Positions 40,685-50,123 of a DNA stretch of 64,000 nucleotides are shown piece by piece (position 1 is the first letter of the stretch; the number at the start of each line of letters is the position of its first letter). The stretch is from contig NZ_JHXQ01000018.1 of NCBI RefSeq assembly GCF_000621665.1, positions 25,693 to 89,692 on the forward strand, in the 5' to 3' direction. Source of the DNA: Allorhizobium undicola ORS 992 = ATCC 700741. GTDB lineage: Bacteria; Pseudomonadota; Alphaproteobacteria; Rhizobiales; Rhizobiaceae. The notes under the pieces are model-generated. The model saw only the letters and a list, made by a program, of their open reading frames with translations, was not told the DNA's origin and made no database searches. The translations under genes and the position numbers were made by a program.

Positions 40685-40772
40685 CAAAACCGGCCTGGCG
40701 CAAGCTTGCCGGGACAAAATGGCGTCATGTGAATCCCGAACGGCGCAAGGCCGAACCCATGGATCGATCGAC

Positions 40773-41636
40773 ATGACGTCATTTCCCACCGGACTTTCAG
40801 CAAGCCTGACCAAGAAAATGCCGGGCTACGTGCTCCGCAGCGCAACCCTTGCGCTATTGCTTGGGTCGGTCAGCGTGTTTGCTGGCTGCACCACGCAAAA
40901 GGCAGAGATTCCCACGCTGGAGGCAGATGCCGTGGGCGATGCGGATACACCTGTTCTTAATCCGCAAACCGCCACAGCCTATCGCGACCCGCTGGTGAGC
41001 GCCCAGCCGCCCAAGGCCCACCAAAAGGCGCAGGCGCAAAAGGCCCACCCGGCCAGTATTACGACTGCACAGACGGCAGCCGATGTGCAGACAGCCGGCG
41101 AAAGCGCCCAGCATATTGCCGCCCCACAGATTGCCACCCAAGCCGAAGCAAGCGCCAGCGCGACCCCGCAGGCCGCCGCCGCCAGCATCGTGCCGCAAAA
41201 CATGCCGACACGCCGCTTCCAGGCAACGGTTGCCAGCGTGTTCAGCGTCCAAACCCCGGCGCAGCCGGTTGATCTGGACAGCGCAACGGCAAAGCCGCAA
41301 ATGCCGGTAACTCCCACGGCAGAGCAGCCTGCCATGCCGCAAACGCGCGCGCCAACCAAGGCAGAGATTCTCGCAGGCCTTGCGCCCAATCCGCATAAGG
41401 CGCGCCAGGCGGTTCGTCCGCAGCAGCAAGCCGCCCTTCAACAATATCAGCACGGCAACATGATGGGCGCAGGCGTTTCCCCCACGCTGCAAACCAGCAT
41501 TCCCACCGCCCTGCCCGCAACCTCGCAGGCAGGCGCGGCAACGCCGATGGAACAGATCGAAGGCGATCCCAAGGCGCAGCACATGACGAAAGACGGCTTT
41601 CTCAAGAAATTCCTGGCAAACTTCCGGAAAAACTGA
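40773..41636 (+). CDS. Ala/Pro/Gln-rich lipoprotein
   Basis: A 287-aa lipoprotein: hydrophobic segment LRSATLALLLGSVSVFAGC with lipobox cysteine C39. The mature part is low-complexity, Ala/Gln/Pro/Thr-rich, probably disordered and periplasm-spanning, ending in a basic helix (MTKDGFLKKFLANFRKN). ATG 40773 is the first with a lipoprotein signal downstream; ATG 40818 would give a shorter leader. No family known to me. Confidence 0.7.
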   Translation: MTSFPTGLSASLTKKMPGYVLRSATLALLLGSVSVFAGCTTQKAEIPTLEADAVGDADTPVLNPQTATAYRDPLVSAQPPKAHQKAQAQKAHPASITTAQTAADVQTAGESAQHIAAPQIATQAEASASATPQAAAASIVPQNMPTRRFQATVASVFSVQTPAQPVDLDSATAKPQMPVTPTAEQPAMPQTRAPTKAEILAGLAPNPHKARQAVRPQQQAALQQYQHGNMMGAGVSPTLQTSIPTALPATSQAGAATPMEQIEGDPKAQHMTKDGFLKKFLANFRKN

Positions 41637-41740
41637 CGAGGATCGGGCTGCTCTCAACCCTGTTTGGGCCTTTTCGACCGGGAACCAAACGAAGCCAGGG
41701 CAAACTAGGCTTTCTTGAGCACCAAAATACGAACATCTTC

Positions 41741-41780
41741 AAGGCCCTGTCATTTTTCTGCAAAATTTCGACAGGGCCTT
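41741..41780 (+). terminator. Inverted-repeat terminator after the lipoprotein gene
   Basis: A perfect 11-bp stem AAGGCCCTGTC/GACAGGGCCTT with an 18-nt AT-rich loop, 105 nt after the lipoprotein stop. The tail (CTTGCG) is short of T, so termination may be weak. Confidence 0.5.
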
Positions 41781-41824
41781 CTTGCGAAAAAAAACGCGCC
41801 TGACTATAAGCCGTCTCACAGCAC

Positions 41825-41899
41825 GCGCCCTTCGTCTATCGGTTAGGACGTCAGATTTTCATTCTGAAAAGAGGGGTTCGACTCCCCTAGGGCGTGCCA
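41825..41899 (+). tRNA. tRNA-Glu (TTC), copy 1
   Basis: A 75-nt tRNA: acceptor GCGCCCT/AGGGCGT, anticodon stem TCAGA/TCTGA enclosing TTTTCAT (anticodon TTC), T-arm GGGGTTCGACTCCCC, and encoded CCA. First of three identical copies. Confidence 0.95.
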
Positions 41900-42041
41900 C
41901 TCTTTTTCTTTCCCTCCCGCCATATAGTGTTCTGTAGCCCTGCATTGTCCTGCGCATTTTTATTGGCGAAAAATAATGGTTTTTCTGCATTTTTCGCTTG
42001 CGATAGCGCCAACTTACGACTAAGAGAGCGCCACACAGCAC

Positions 42042-42116
42042 GCGCCCTTCGTCTATCGGTTAGGACGTCAGATTTTCATTCTGAAAAGAGGGGTTCGACT
42101 CCCCTAGGGCGTGCCA
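42042..42116 (+). tRNA. tRNA-Glu (TTC), copy 2
   Basis: Identical to copy 1 over 75 nt, 142 nt downstream of it. The CACAGCAC upstream flank is shared by all copies. Confidence 0.95.
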
Positions 42117-42288
42117 CTGTCTCCTCCCCTTCAAGATCATCAGCTTTTTTAAATTGCATCCTTACGCAAGCATGAGCCCGTGTTTGAATCTCATATCAAA
42201 GTTGAGAAAAATGCCAGAGCCTGTGGAAAACGCTGAATTTTCTGCTTGCGAAGAATCGGAAGCCTGCCTATAAGCGGCCTCACAGCAC

Positions 42289-42363
42289 GCGCCCTTCGTC
42301 TATCGGTTAGGACGTCAGATTTTCATTCTGAAAAGAGGGGTTCGACTCCCCTAGGGCGTGCCA
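42289..42363 (+). tRNA. tRNA-Glu (TTC), copy 3
   Basis: Identical to copies 1 and 2, 172 nt after copy 2. Its upstream flank (TATAAGCGGCCTCACAGCAC) closely matches that of copy 1, and its downstream flank (ACTGTC..CTCCCC) that of copy 2, pointing to tandem duplication of a unit. Confidence 0.95.
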
Positions 42364-42531
42364 CTGTCCTCCCCCTTATTCCCTCCCAGATCGTCAGTTC
42401 TTTTCAGGTTACGTTGTCGTGAGCAATTGCGGCTACCTCTCCGGCGCTTCTTATCTCACCAAGAAGCATGGAAATCATAAGACAAGCGTGTCGCGATCTT
42501 TCAGATTCCACAGTACACGACGCTTAGGCAT

Positions 42532-42730
42532 GTGGCGTGGCCTACCCCCCTCTGCCTTGCCAGGCATCTCCCCCTCAAGGGGGGAGATTGCAATACGGAC
42601 AAAGCGCCATTCTTCAAAGAATAGGTGTGGTGACGGCGTTTTTCAGGAATTTAGGCAGGGCCTTCATCTTGCCGATCTCCCCACCTGAGGGGGAGATGTC
42701 CGGCAGGACAGAGGGGGTAAACCACACGCA
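42532..42730. repeat. Inverted-repeat (MITE-like) intergenic element, about 200 bp
   Basis: Left arm (from GTGGCGTGGCCTACCCCCC through CATCTCCCCCTCAAGGGGGG to GAGATTG, 42532-42590) and right arm (GATCTCCCCACCTGAGGGGG through GATGTCCGGCAGGACAGAGG to GGTAAACCACACGC, 42674-42730) are imperfect inverted copies. No ORF is coded. Such C-rich palindromic elements recur between genes in Rhizobiales as I recall, so a non-autonomous mobile repeat is likely. Confidence 0.65.
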
Positions 42731-42792
42731 AAACCGTAGCATCGTGTCCTGTGTTCAGAATCGCTCCTGACGCTTTAAGTCATTGTTTTGTC

Positions 42793-42837
42793 GCATGTCG
42801 TTATCGCAAAACCGCTGCACAGTTTTGCGCGACATGC
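42793..42837. repeat. REP-like palindrome at the end of recJ
   Basis: GCATGTCG...CGACATGC brackets GCAAAAC...GTTTTGC in a nested inverted repeat, ending 2 bp before the recJ stop. It matches a type of palindrome I recall from Brucellaceae intergenic regions. It can also act as recJ terminator or mRNA stabiliser. The rest of 42364-42531 holds nothing I recognise. Confidence 0.6.
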
Positions 42838-42838
42838 T

Positions 42839-44644
42839 TTAATAGGCCCGTGCCGCATCGATTATCCGGATCTGAATACGTCTTGCGCCCTGCCAGAGCT
42901 CCGCACTGAGCGAGCCAGCCACATGCACGCTTTCGCCCCGGCTGGATAGAAGCAGATCGCCAAGCGGCGTATCCTTGGCGCGAAACGCAATGCCATCGAG
43001 CCGCGACCCATCCATTGCTTCCAGCGTCACCTTCACATGCGAGGCGCCGATCAGGCGCGAATCGCGAATACGGTGCGCGGGAATGGCAAAGACAGGCTGC
43101 GGGTGGCCTGAGCCATATGGCCCGGCGGTTTCAAGCAAATCAATCAGCGCAAAGGTGGCGCCGGAGGCTCCGACAGCCCCATCGATCTTCAGGGCGCGAT
43201 TGGCGGCCAGCGCCATGACGCGCTCCTGCGATTGCTCCTCGAAAAAGCCTCTCAACTTGCCGAGATTGGCCCGCTCAACGGTCAGGCCCGCCGCCATGGC
43301 ATGACCGCCGCCCTTGACGAGCAGACCCTGCTCTACAGCGGCGCGCACCATCTTGCCCATATCGAAACCGTTGATGGATCGGCCCGAGCCCGTGCCCTTG
43401 CCGGAGGAATCGAAGGCGATGGCAAAGGCTGGGCGCTGGAACCTCTCCTTCAGCCGCGCCGCCAACAGGCCAACAATGCCCGGATGCCAGCCTTCATGCG
43501 CCGTGACGATGACGGAGGCCTTTTCGCCCGTGCCATATTCCGCCATGGCTTCCGCTTCGGCCTCGGCCAGCATTTGCGCCTCCATGGCCTGACGTTGGCG
43601 GTTCAAATCGTCGAGTTGCTGGGCAATTTCCTCTGCTTCAAGCCCGTCATCCAGGGTCAGCATCCGGCTGCCGAGCGCGGCATCGCCAATGCGGCCGCCT
43701 GCATTGATGCGCGGCCCCACCAAAAAGCCGAAGTGATAGGGCGTGACCGGCCCGCCAATTCCCGCTACGCGCAAAAGTGCGGCAAGCCCGGCATTCTGCT
43801 GGTGGCGGGCGGCGATAAGCCCCTTTACCACATAGGCGCGGTTCAGGCCTTTCAGCGGCACCACATCGCAAACCGTTGCCAGCGCCACAAGATCGAGCCA
43901 TGCCAGCAGGTCAAGCGAGCGGGCAGCGCCATGGCCAATCTGGCGCAAATGGCGCTGGGTGGCCACCAGCACAAGAAACACCACACCGGCTGCGCATAGA
44001 TGCCCTTGGCCCGAGAGATCGTCCGGCCTGTTCGGATTGACCAGCGCCCGGCAGACCGGCATATCCTGGCTCATCTGGTGGTGATCGATCACCACGACAT
44101 CGATACCGCGCCGCGCCGCTTCCGCCAGCGCGTCGTGGCTGGTGGAGCCGCAATCGACGGTGACGATCAGCTGCGCGCCCCGTTCTATCAACTGACCGAT
44201 GGCATTGGCATTCGGGCCATAGCCTTCGAAAATCCGGTCCGGGATATAGATTTCGCTGTCCACGCCGAAATGGCGGAGAAAACGATGCAGCAAGGCCGAA
44301 GAACAGGCGCCATCCACGTCGTAATCGCCAAAGATCGCCACCCGTTCTCCACGCTCTATGGCGGCGACCAGGCGCGCGGCGGCGGCATCGCAATCCGTCA
44401 GCGAGGAGGGATCGGGCATCAGGCTGCGAATCGTGGGATCGAGAAAGGCCTCCGCCTCTGCCACCCCGACGCCCCGCCCCGCCAGAACCCGCGCCACAAG
44501 CTCGGGAATCCCCTTGGATTGTGACATGGCCAGTGCACGGTTCAAGCCCGCCTGATCGAGACGCGACATCCAGCGCTGGCCGGAAACCGAGGCTTCGACA
44601 TTCAGGAAGGCGCGTTCAACGGGATCGACGGGTTGTTCTGGCAT
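42839..44644 (-). CDS. recJ: Single-stranded-DNA exonuclease RecJ
   Basis: A 601-aa 5'-3' ssDNA exonuclease of the DHH family. Motif I GDYDVDG at 106-112, TVDCG (162-166), DHH at 187-189, and later GPRINAGGRIGDA and the GGGHAMAAG DHHA1 motif. Works in recombination and mismatch repair in the cytosol. It lies 53 nt downstream of hom in the same orientation, probably in one operon. Confidence 0.96.
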   Translation of the reverse strand: MPEQPVDPVERAFLNVEASVSGQRWMSRLDQAGLNRALAMSQSKGIPELVARVLAGRGVGVAEAEAFLDPTIRSLMPDPSSLTDCDAAAARLVAAIERGERVAIFGDYDVDGACSSALLHRFLRHFGVDSEIYIPDRIFEGYGPNANAIGQLIERGAQLIVTVDCGSTSHDALAEAARRGIDVVVIDHHQMSQDMPVCRALVNPNRPDDLSGQGHLCAAGVVFLVLVATQRHLRQIGHGAARSLDLLAWLDLVALATVCDVVPLKGLNRAYVVKGLIAARHQQNAGLAALLRVAGIGGPVTPYHFGFLVGPRINAGGRIGDAALGSRMLTLDDGLEAEEIAQQLDDLNRQRQAMEAQMLAEAEAEAMAEYGTGEKASVIVTAHEGWHPGIVGLLAARLKERFQRPAFAIAFDSSGKGTGSGRSINGFDMGKMVRAAVEQGLLVKGGGHAMAAGLTVERANLGKLRGFFEEQSQERVMALAANRALKIDGAVGASGATFALIDLLETAGPYGSGHPQPVFAIPAHRIRDSRLIGASHVKVTLEAMDGSRLDGIAFRAKDTPLGDLLLSSRGESVHVAGSLSAELWQGARRIQIRIIDAARAY

Positions 44645-44697
44645 TGCCCCTGATCATTTGGTGTCGGGCGGCGAAAAGCAAGGCCGCCCATCAAGGC

Positions 44698-46020
44698 TTA
44701 GGCCGTCTTGGGCCGCTCGATGCGAATGACCTGCGGCTCGCCCAGCAGATAGCCCTCGCTCTTGATGGCAGCGACGGCCTCGCGCACGGCGCTTTCCATC
44801 GTGGCATGGGTCACGAGGATGATCGTCTTGGCGGAATCACCTGCCGAAGGCGTTTTGGAATGTTGAACGATCGATTCCAGCGAGATATTGTTGTTGGCCA
44901 TCTGCGTGGCGATGCTGGCGAAAACGCCGGTGCGGTCCACCACGGTCAGGCGAATGAAATAGCCGCCTTCGTGGCGGGTCATCTCGGCCTGCGCATAAGG
45001 CTCCAGCAAATGCGCCGGACGGCCCAGCACCGGCACTTGCTGTGCGCCCGGACGGCTCTTGGCAATATCGGTAACGTCGCCCAGCACGGCGGATGCCGTG
45101 GCATTGCCGCCAGCACCGGGGCCGACCATCAGCAATTCGCCGAGAATATCCGACTCGATCGCCACCGCATTGGTCACGCCATCCACCTGTGCGATCACCG
45201 AATCGAGCGGCACCATGGTGGGATGCACCCGCTGCTCGATGCCGGTCGCCGTTTTCTGGGCAACGCCCAGAAGCTTGATGCGATAGCCAAGATCGCGTGC
45301 GGCATGAATATCGTCGATCGAGATATTGCTGATGCCTTCGAGATAGATCTGGTCGGCGGCAATCTGGTTGCCGAAGGCAAGTGTTGTGAGAATGGACAGC
45401 TTGTGGGCGGTATCGTTGCCCTCGATGTCGAAAGTGGGATCAGCTTCCGCATAGCCCAGACGCTGCGCTTCCTTCAGGCATTCGGCAAAGCCCAGGCCCT
45501 CTTTTTCCATCCGGGTGAGGATGTAATTGCAGGTGCCGTTCATGATGCCGTAAAGCCGCGAGAACTGGTTGCCCGTCAAAGATTCACGCAAGGTCTTGAT
45601 GACGGGAATGCCCCCCGCCACAGCCGCTTCGTAATTCAAAAGCAGGCCCTTGGCTTCGGCAAGCTTCGCCAGTTCCACCCCGTGGGCGGCAAGCAGCGCC
45701 TTGTTGGCCGTCACCACGTGCAGGCCACGGGTCAGCGCGGCGCGCACAGAGGCTGCCGCCGCACCCTCGGCACCGCCCATGAGTTCGACGAAAACGTCCA
45801 TATCGGCCTTTTCGGCCATATCCACCGGATTGTCGTACCACTCGATGCCGTTGAGATCGAAACCGCGATCCTTGTCCTTGGAGCGGGCGCTGACGGCGGT
45901 GATGGTAATGGCGCGACCGCAGGAAACAGCCAGCGCATTGGCGCGCGTTTGCAAGATGCGGGCCAGCGAAGCACCCACGGTGCCGAGACCTGCAATGCCG
46001 ATCTTGAGGGCATCAGCCAT
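44698..46020 (-). CDS. hom: Homoserine dehydrogenase
   Basis: A 440-aa enzyme reducing aspartate semialdehyde to homoserine with NAD(P)H in the Thr/Met pathway. N-terminal Rossmann motif GIAGLGTVGAS (8-18), catalytic core with GGIPVIKTLRE, GTCNYIL and the EADPTFDIEGNDTAHKL signature, and a C-terminal ACT domain (about 350-430, YFIRLTVVDRTGVFASIATQ) for feedback control. It follows the aminotransferase by 64 nt. Confidence 0.96.
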   Translation of the reverse strand: MADALKIGIAGLGTVGASLARILQTRANALAVSCGRAITITAVSARSKDKDRGFDLNGIEWYDNPVDMAEKADMDVFVELMGGAEGAAAASVRAALTRGLHVVTANKALLAAHGVELAKLAEAKGLLLNYEAAVAGGIPVIKTLRESLTGNQFSRLYGIMNGTCNYILTRMEKEGLGFAECLKEAQRLGYAEADPTFDIEGNDTAHKLSILTTLAFGNQIAADQIYLEGISNISIDDIHAARDLGYRIKLLGVAQKTATGIEQRVHPTMVPLDSVIAQVDGVTNAVAIESDILGELLMVGPGAGGNATASAVLGDVTDIAKSRPGAQQVPVLGRPAHLLEPYAQAEMTRHEGGYFIRLTVVDRTGVFASIATQMANNNISLESIVQHSKTPSAGDSAKTIILVTHATMESAVREAVAAIKSEGYLLGEPQVIRIERPKTA

Positions 46021-46084
46021 GAAACAATCCTGATATGCTTTGGATAAGGAAAAGGGCGGCCCCGAACGGGCCGCCCGGAGATGG

Positions 46085-47302
46085 TCACCGATGCGCGTTG
46101 AGCGAAATCACGTTATGCAGCGTGTCGTCTGCCGAAGACAGGAAGCGCTTGAGATTGCGCGCCGCCTGGCGAATGCGGTGTTCGTTTTCGACAAGCGCGA
46201 TACGCACATATTCATCGCCCTGCTCACCAAAGCCAATGCCGGGAGCCACGGCCACATCAGCCTTTTCCACCAGCAGCTTGGAGAATTCCAATGAGCCGAG
46301 ATGGCGGAACTTTTCCGGAATGCGCGCCCAGGCAAACATGGTTGCAGCCGGCGGCGGCACCTCGAAACCGGCCTTGCCAAAACTTTCCACCAGCACGTCG
46401 CGGCGGCGCTTGTAGACATTGCGCACCTCGGCAATGTCGGAGCCGTCGCCGTTCAGCGCGTGGGTGGCCGCCACCTGGATCGGCGTGAAGGCGCCGTAAT
46501 CCAGATAGGACTTCACACGCGCAAGCGCCGCGATCAGCCGCTCATTGCCCACGGCAAAACCCATGCGCCAGCCCGGCATGGAGAAGGTCTTGGACATGGA
46601 GGTAAACTCCACGGCCACATCCATGGCGCCCGGCACTTCCAGAACGGAAGGCGGCGGGGTGTCGTCGAAATAGATTTCCGAATAGGCCAGATCCGACAGC
46701 ACGATCAGGTCGTGCTTCTTGGCGAAGGCGATCACGTCCTTGTAGAAATCCAGCGACGCTACGCGCGCGGTCGGGTTGGACGGGTAGTTGATGATGAGCG
46801 CCAGCGGCTTGGGAATGGAGTGGCGCACGGCCCGCTCCAGCGGCGGGAAGAAGGTTTCGTCCGGCTCGATCGGGATGGAGCGGATCACGCCGCCCGTCAT
46901 CAGAAAGCCGAAAGCGTGGATCGGATAGGTCGGATCCGGGCAGAGGATCACGTCGCCCGGCGCGGTGATGGCCTGCGCCATGTTGGCAAAGCCTTCCTTG
47001 GAGCCAAGGGTGGCCACGACCTGTGTATCGGGATTGAGCTTCACATTGAAGCGGCGGGCATAATAGGCAGCCTGCGCACGGCGCAGACCGGGAATGCCCT
47101 TGGATGACGAATAGCGATGCGTGCGCGGGTCCTGCACCACTTCGCACAGCTTGTCCACCACCGCCTGCGGGGTGGGAAGATCGGGATTGCCCATCCCGAG
47201 GTCGATGATGTCGGCGCCCGCGGCTCGCGCGCTGGCTTTCAAACGGTTGACCTGTTCGAAAACGTAGGGCGGCAAACGCCGGACTTTATGAAACTCTTCC
47301 AT
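46085..47302 (-). CDS. PLP-dependent class I aminotransferase (AlaC / LL-DAP type)
   Basis: A 405-aa fold-type I aminotransferase from ATG 47302 with CGAGG upstream. PLP lysine K238 is in SMSKTFSMPGWRMGF; the cofactor contacts include NYPSNPTA (172-179) and LSDLAYSEI. It resembles the AlaC/LL-diaminopimelate aminotransferase group found upstream of hom in alphaproteobacteria, where it is usually taken to make alanine or serve aspartate-family metabolism. The exact substrate cannot be read from sequence. Confidence 0.92.
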   Translation of the reverse strand: MEEFHKVRRLPPYVFEQVNRLKASARAAGADIIDLGMGNPDLPTPQAVVDKLCEVVQDPRTHRYSSSKGIPGLRRAQAAYYARRFNVKLNPDTQVVATLGSKEGFANMAQAITAPGDVILCPDPTYPIHAFGFLMTGGVIRSIPIEPDETFFPPLERAVRHSIPKPLALIINYPSNPTARVASLDFYKDVIAFAKKHDLIVLSDLAYSEIYFDDTPPPSVLEVPGAMDVAVEFTSMSKTFSMPGWRMGFAVGNERLIAALARVKSYLDYGAFTPIQVAATHALNGDGSDIAEVRNVYKRRRDVLVESFGKAGFEVPPPAATMFAWARIPEKFRHLGSLEFSKLLVEKADVAVAPGIGFGEQGDEYVRIALVENEHRIRQAARNLKRFLSSADDTLHNVISLNAHR

Positions 47303-47615
47303 CTCAGACCTCGTTGAACCGCAGGCACCTCTGCTCTGCGGCTGCGGATGACCCGTTATCAACACACTCTTCCCGCAAACGGATCAGGCAAATCGGAAAG
47401 ACGCTGCACTATACCGCAATCAGCAGAATTTGCGGTGGATTTTTGACGGTTCACCCTGCCCGGCCTGTTTGCAAGACACTCGAAGCATTTCATGCCGTCA
47501 TTCTTCGCTTTGCGACCAAAAATTTCGCATGGCAAGCCCTAATTCTGACCTGCGGTACGGATTGCGGTGGCATAAGCCCATGGCGCACAAGCCTTCGCCG
47601 GCCGTCCTTCGTTTC
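47303..47615. other. Intergenic region upstream of the aminotransferase
   Basis: These 313 bases carry no convincing gene; frames on both strands lack ribosome sites and are low quality. The promoter for the leftward aminotransferase-hom-recJ operon must lie here, but I see no clear consensus. Confidence 0.5.
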
Positions 47616-47993
47616 TTACTTGCCCTGATCGGCGGCAAGCTTGCGCATTTCGCGCACGCGGCGATCATATTCGGCCTGCGAAATCTTTCCGGCGCTGCGC
47701 ATCTGCGAAAGCGCGGTCAGCTTCTTTTCCAGATCGGCGGCATCCATATTGCTCATCTGCACATTGGCAGCCGTCAGCGGGCGGGCAAAATCGGGATAGC
47801 CATCGGGCGTGGTATAGGCGCCAGCGGGCGCTACGGCTTCCTTGTCTCCGGCGACCTTCACGTTCAGGCTGGCATTGCGGCTTTGCGGCGGTGTGCTGCT
47901 GCAAGCGCAAAGGAAAACCGCACCCGCGAGGGAAAGAGACAGCGCCACCTGCTTCCAAAACCGGTTTTCGTGGGAGATCGGGCTCTGCGTCAT
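47616..47993 (-). CDS. Lipoprotein with SHOCT-like C-terminus
   Basis: A 125-aa lipoprotein from ATG 47993: signal helix QVALSLSLAGAVFLCAC with lipobox FLCAC and lipidated C31. The mature part ends in a short helical motif (LEKKLTALSQMRSAGKISQA, then EYDRRVREM) resembling SHOCT domains. Conserved in Brucellaceae as I recall; function unknown. Confidence 0.8.
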   Translation of the reverse strand: MTQSPISHENRFWKQVALSLSLAGAVFLCACSSTPPQSRNASLNVKVAGDKEAVAPAGAYTTPDGYPDFARPLTAANVQMSNMDAADLEKKLTALSQMRSAGKISQAEYDRRVREMRKLAADQGK

Positions 47994-48268
47994 GGTGTTT
48001 CCGCTGTTTTGACTGATTCTTCTCGCCGTCAGGCGTCCCGACAATCTAGAACATCGAAGGAGAAAGTGGAAACCGGTTTTCCACGGAATCGGTCAGGCGG
48101 TGAAAATACGGCCTTCACGACCCCACCTCCGCCCCCCGGCCTTTTGAGGGGAAACATGCCTTGCCCACAACCTGCGCGGTTTTCGGGCGCAAGCGCTCTG
48201 GCAATCGCGCTTATTTTCGGGCAAGATCAAATGAAGCAAAAAACATGCAGGGGAGGATGTGGAAAGCC

Positions 48269-50101
48269 ATGGCAAACGACAAGCCAGCCGCGGGCGAGAA
48301 CGCCATGCCGGGCTTCGATCCGCACCTGATGGATGCCTATGTGGTGAAAGACCCGCAGGCCATGGCGCTGAACATGGCGCGCGCCATGGAAAATCTCGGC
48401 AAGGCGGCCTCGCAATGGATCGCGCCGCGTGAAAAGGGCGAGGTCATCGATCCCGTCACCGAGCCCGTCGTGGAACTGGTCAAGACCATGAACCGCGTCG
48501 CGGAATACTGGATGGCCGATCCGCAGCGCACGCTGGAGGCGCAAACGCATCTGATGAACTCGCTCTTCGCCATCTGGATGAAGAGCATGTCGCGCCTCTC
48601 AGGCGAGCAGGCCGCAGAAGAACCCGTGCGCGACAAGCGCTTTGCCGACGCCGACTGGCAGCGCAATCCCTTTTTCGACTTTCTCCGGCAGGTCTATCTC
48701 GTCGTGTGCGACTGGGCGGAAACGCTGGTGGACAAGACCGAAGGGCTGGACGATCACACCCGTCACAAGGCGGCCTTTTACATGAAACAGCTGACGGCTG
48801 CCCTTTCGCCGCAGAATTTCCTGTTCACCAATCCGCAAACCTTCCGGGAAACGGTGGCCAGCAATGGCGCCAATCTTGTGAAGGGCATGAAAATGCTGGC
48901 CGAGGACATTGCCGCGGGCAAGGGCGACCTGCGCATCCGCCAGACCGATTCCAGCAAGTTTGCCGTGGGCGTCAACATGGCGCTGACGCCGGGCAAGGTC
49001 ATTGCGCAAAGCGATGTCTGCGAGGTGATCCAGTACGAGCCCACCACGGAAAAGGTGCTGAAACGGCCCTTGCTGATCTGCCCGCCCTGGATCAACAAAT
49101 TCTACATTCTCGACCTGAACCCGCAAAAGAGCTTCATCAAGTGGTGTGTGGATCAGGGACATACGGTCTTCGTGATCTCCTGGGTCAATCCGGATGAGCG
49201 CCACGCCGAAAAGGACTGGCTGGCCTATATCCGCGAGGGTGTGGATTTTGCGCTGGACGCCGTGGAGAAAGCCACCGGCGAGCGCGAGGTCAACGCCATC
49301 GGCTATTGCGTGGGCGGCACGCTTCTGTCCGCCGCCATGGCGCTGCACGCGCAGGAGGGCAATAGCCGCATCGCCAGCGCCACCCTTTTCACGACTCAGG
49401 TGGATTTCACCCATGCGGGCGACCTCAAGGTCTTTGTCGATGAGGAACAGGTTGCGGGCCTCGAACAGCGTATGCGCCGTCAGGGCTATCTCGACGGCTC
49501 GAAAATGGCGACCGCATTCAACATGCTCAGAGCATCGGAGCTGATCTGGCCCTATTTCGTCAACAACTATCTGAAAGGCCACGACCCTTCCGCCTTCGAC
49601 CTGCTGTACTGGAATTCCGATTCCACGCGCATGGGGTCTGCCAACCACGCCTTTTATCTGCGCAATTGCTATCTCTACAACAATCTCAGCCAGGGCCGGA
49701 TGCAGCTTGACGGCAGGACCCTTTCGCTGAAAGACGTGAAGGTGCCGATCTACAATCTCGCCACGCGGGAAGATCACATCGCACCGGCAAAATCGGTCTA
49801 TCTCGGCAGCGCCAGCTTTGGCGGGCCTGTGACATTCGTCCTGTCCGGTTCCGGCCATATCGCAGGCGTGGTCAACCCGCCGGACAAGCAGAAATACCAG
49901 TTCTGGACCTCGAGAAAGAAGCCGAAGGATTACGAGGACTGGCTGATCTCCGCCGAGGAAACGCCGGGCTCCTGGTGGCCGCACTGGCAAAAATGGATCG
50001 AGAAACTGAACAAGGAAAAGGTCCCAGCCCGCAAACCCGGCGGGGATGCGCTCAATGCCATTGCCGACGCACCGGGAACCTATGTTATGGAGCGGGTGTG
50101 A
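48269..50101 (+). CDS. phaC: Class I poly(3-hydroxyalkanoate) synthase
   Basis: A 610-aa PHA polymerase. I chose ATG 48269 (ATGs at 48245 and 48257 are less suited to the GGGGAGG site). The lipase-like box GYCVGGT at 345-351 holds the catalytic cysteine C347. Further family blocks: PPWINKFYILDLNPQKSFIK, WVNPD, and the C-terminal catalytic His in GSGHIAGVVNPP. It polymerises hydroxybutyryl-CoA into storage granules. Confidence 0.96.
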   Translation: MANDKPAAGENAMPGFDPHLMDAYVVKDPQAMALNMARAMENLGKAASQWIAPREKGEVIDPVTEPVVELVKTMNRVAEYWMADPQRTLEAQTHLMNSLFAIWMKSMSRLSGEQAAEEPVRDKRFADADWQRNPFFDFLRQVYLVVCDWAETLVDKTEGLDDHTRHKAAFYMKQLTAALSPQNFLFTNPQTFRETVASNGANLVKGMKMLAEDIAAGKGDLRIRQTDSSKFAVGVNMALTPGKVIAQSDVCEVIQYEPTTEKVLKRPLLICPPWINKFYILDLNPQKSFIKWCVDQGHTVFVISWVNPDERHAEKDWLAYIREGVDFALDAVEKATGEREVNAIGYCVGGTLLSAAMALHAQEGNSRIASATLFTTQVDFTHAGDLKVFVDEEQVAGLEQRMRRQGYLDGSKMATAFNMLRASELIWPYFVNNYLKGHDPSAFDLLYWNSDSTRMGSANHAFYLRNCYLYNNLSQGRMQLDGRTLSLKDVKVPIYNLATREDHIAPAKSVYLGSASFGGPVTFVLSGSGHIAGVVNPPDKQKYQFWTSRKKPKDYEDWLISAEETPGSWWPHWQKWIEKLNKEKVPARKPGGDALNAIADAPGTYVMERV

Positions 50102-50123
50102 GAGGAAGAGGCGGCGACCGCAT

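Noticed and set aside
44521..46047. 508-codon plus-strand frame opposite recJ and hom
   Set aside because: It is fully antisense to hom, a well-conserved enzyme, and shows His/Gly/Arg-rich shadow composition.
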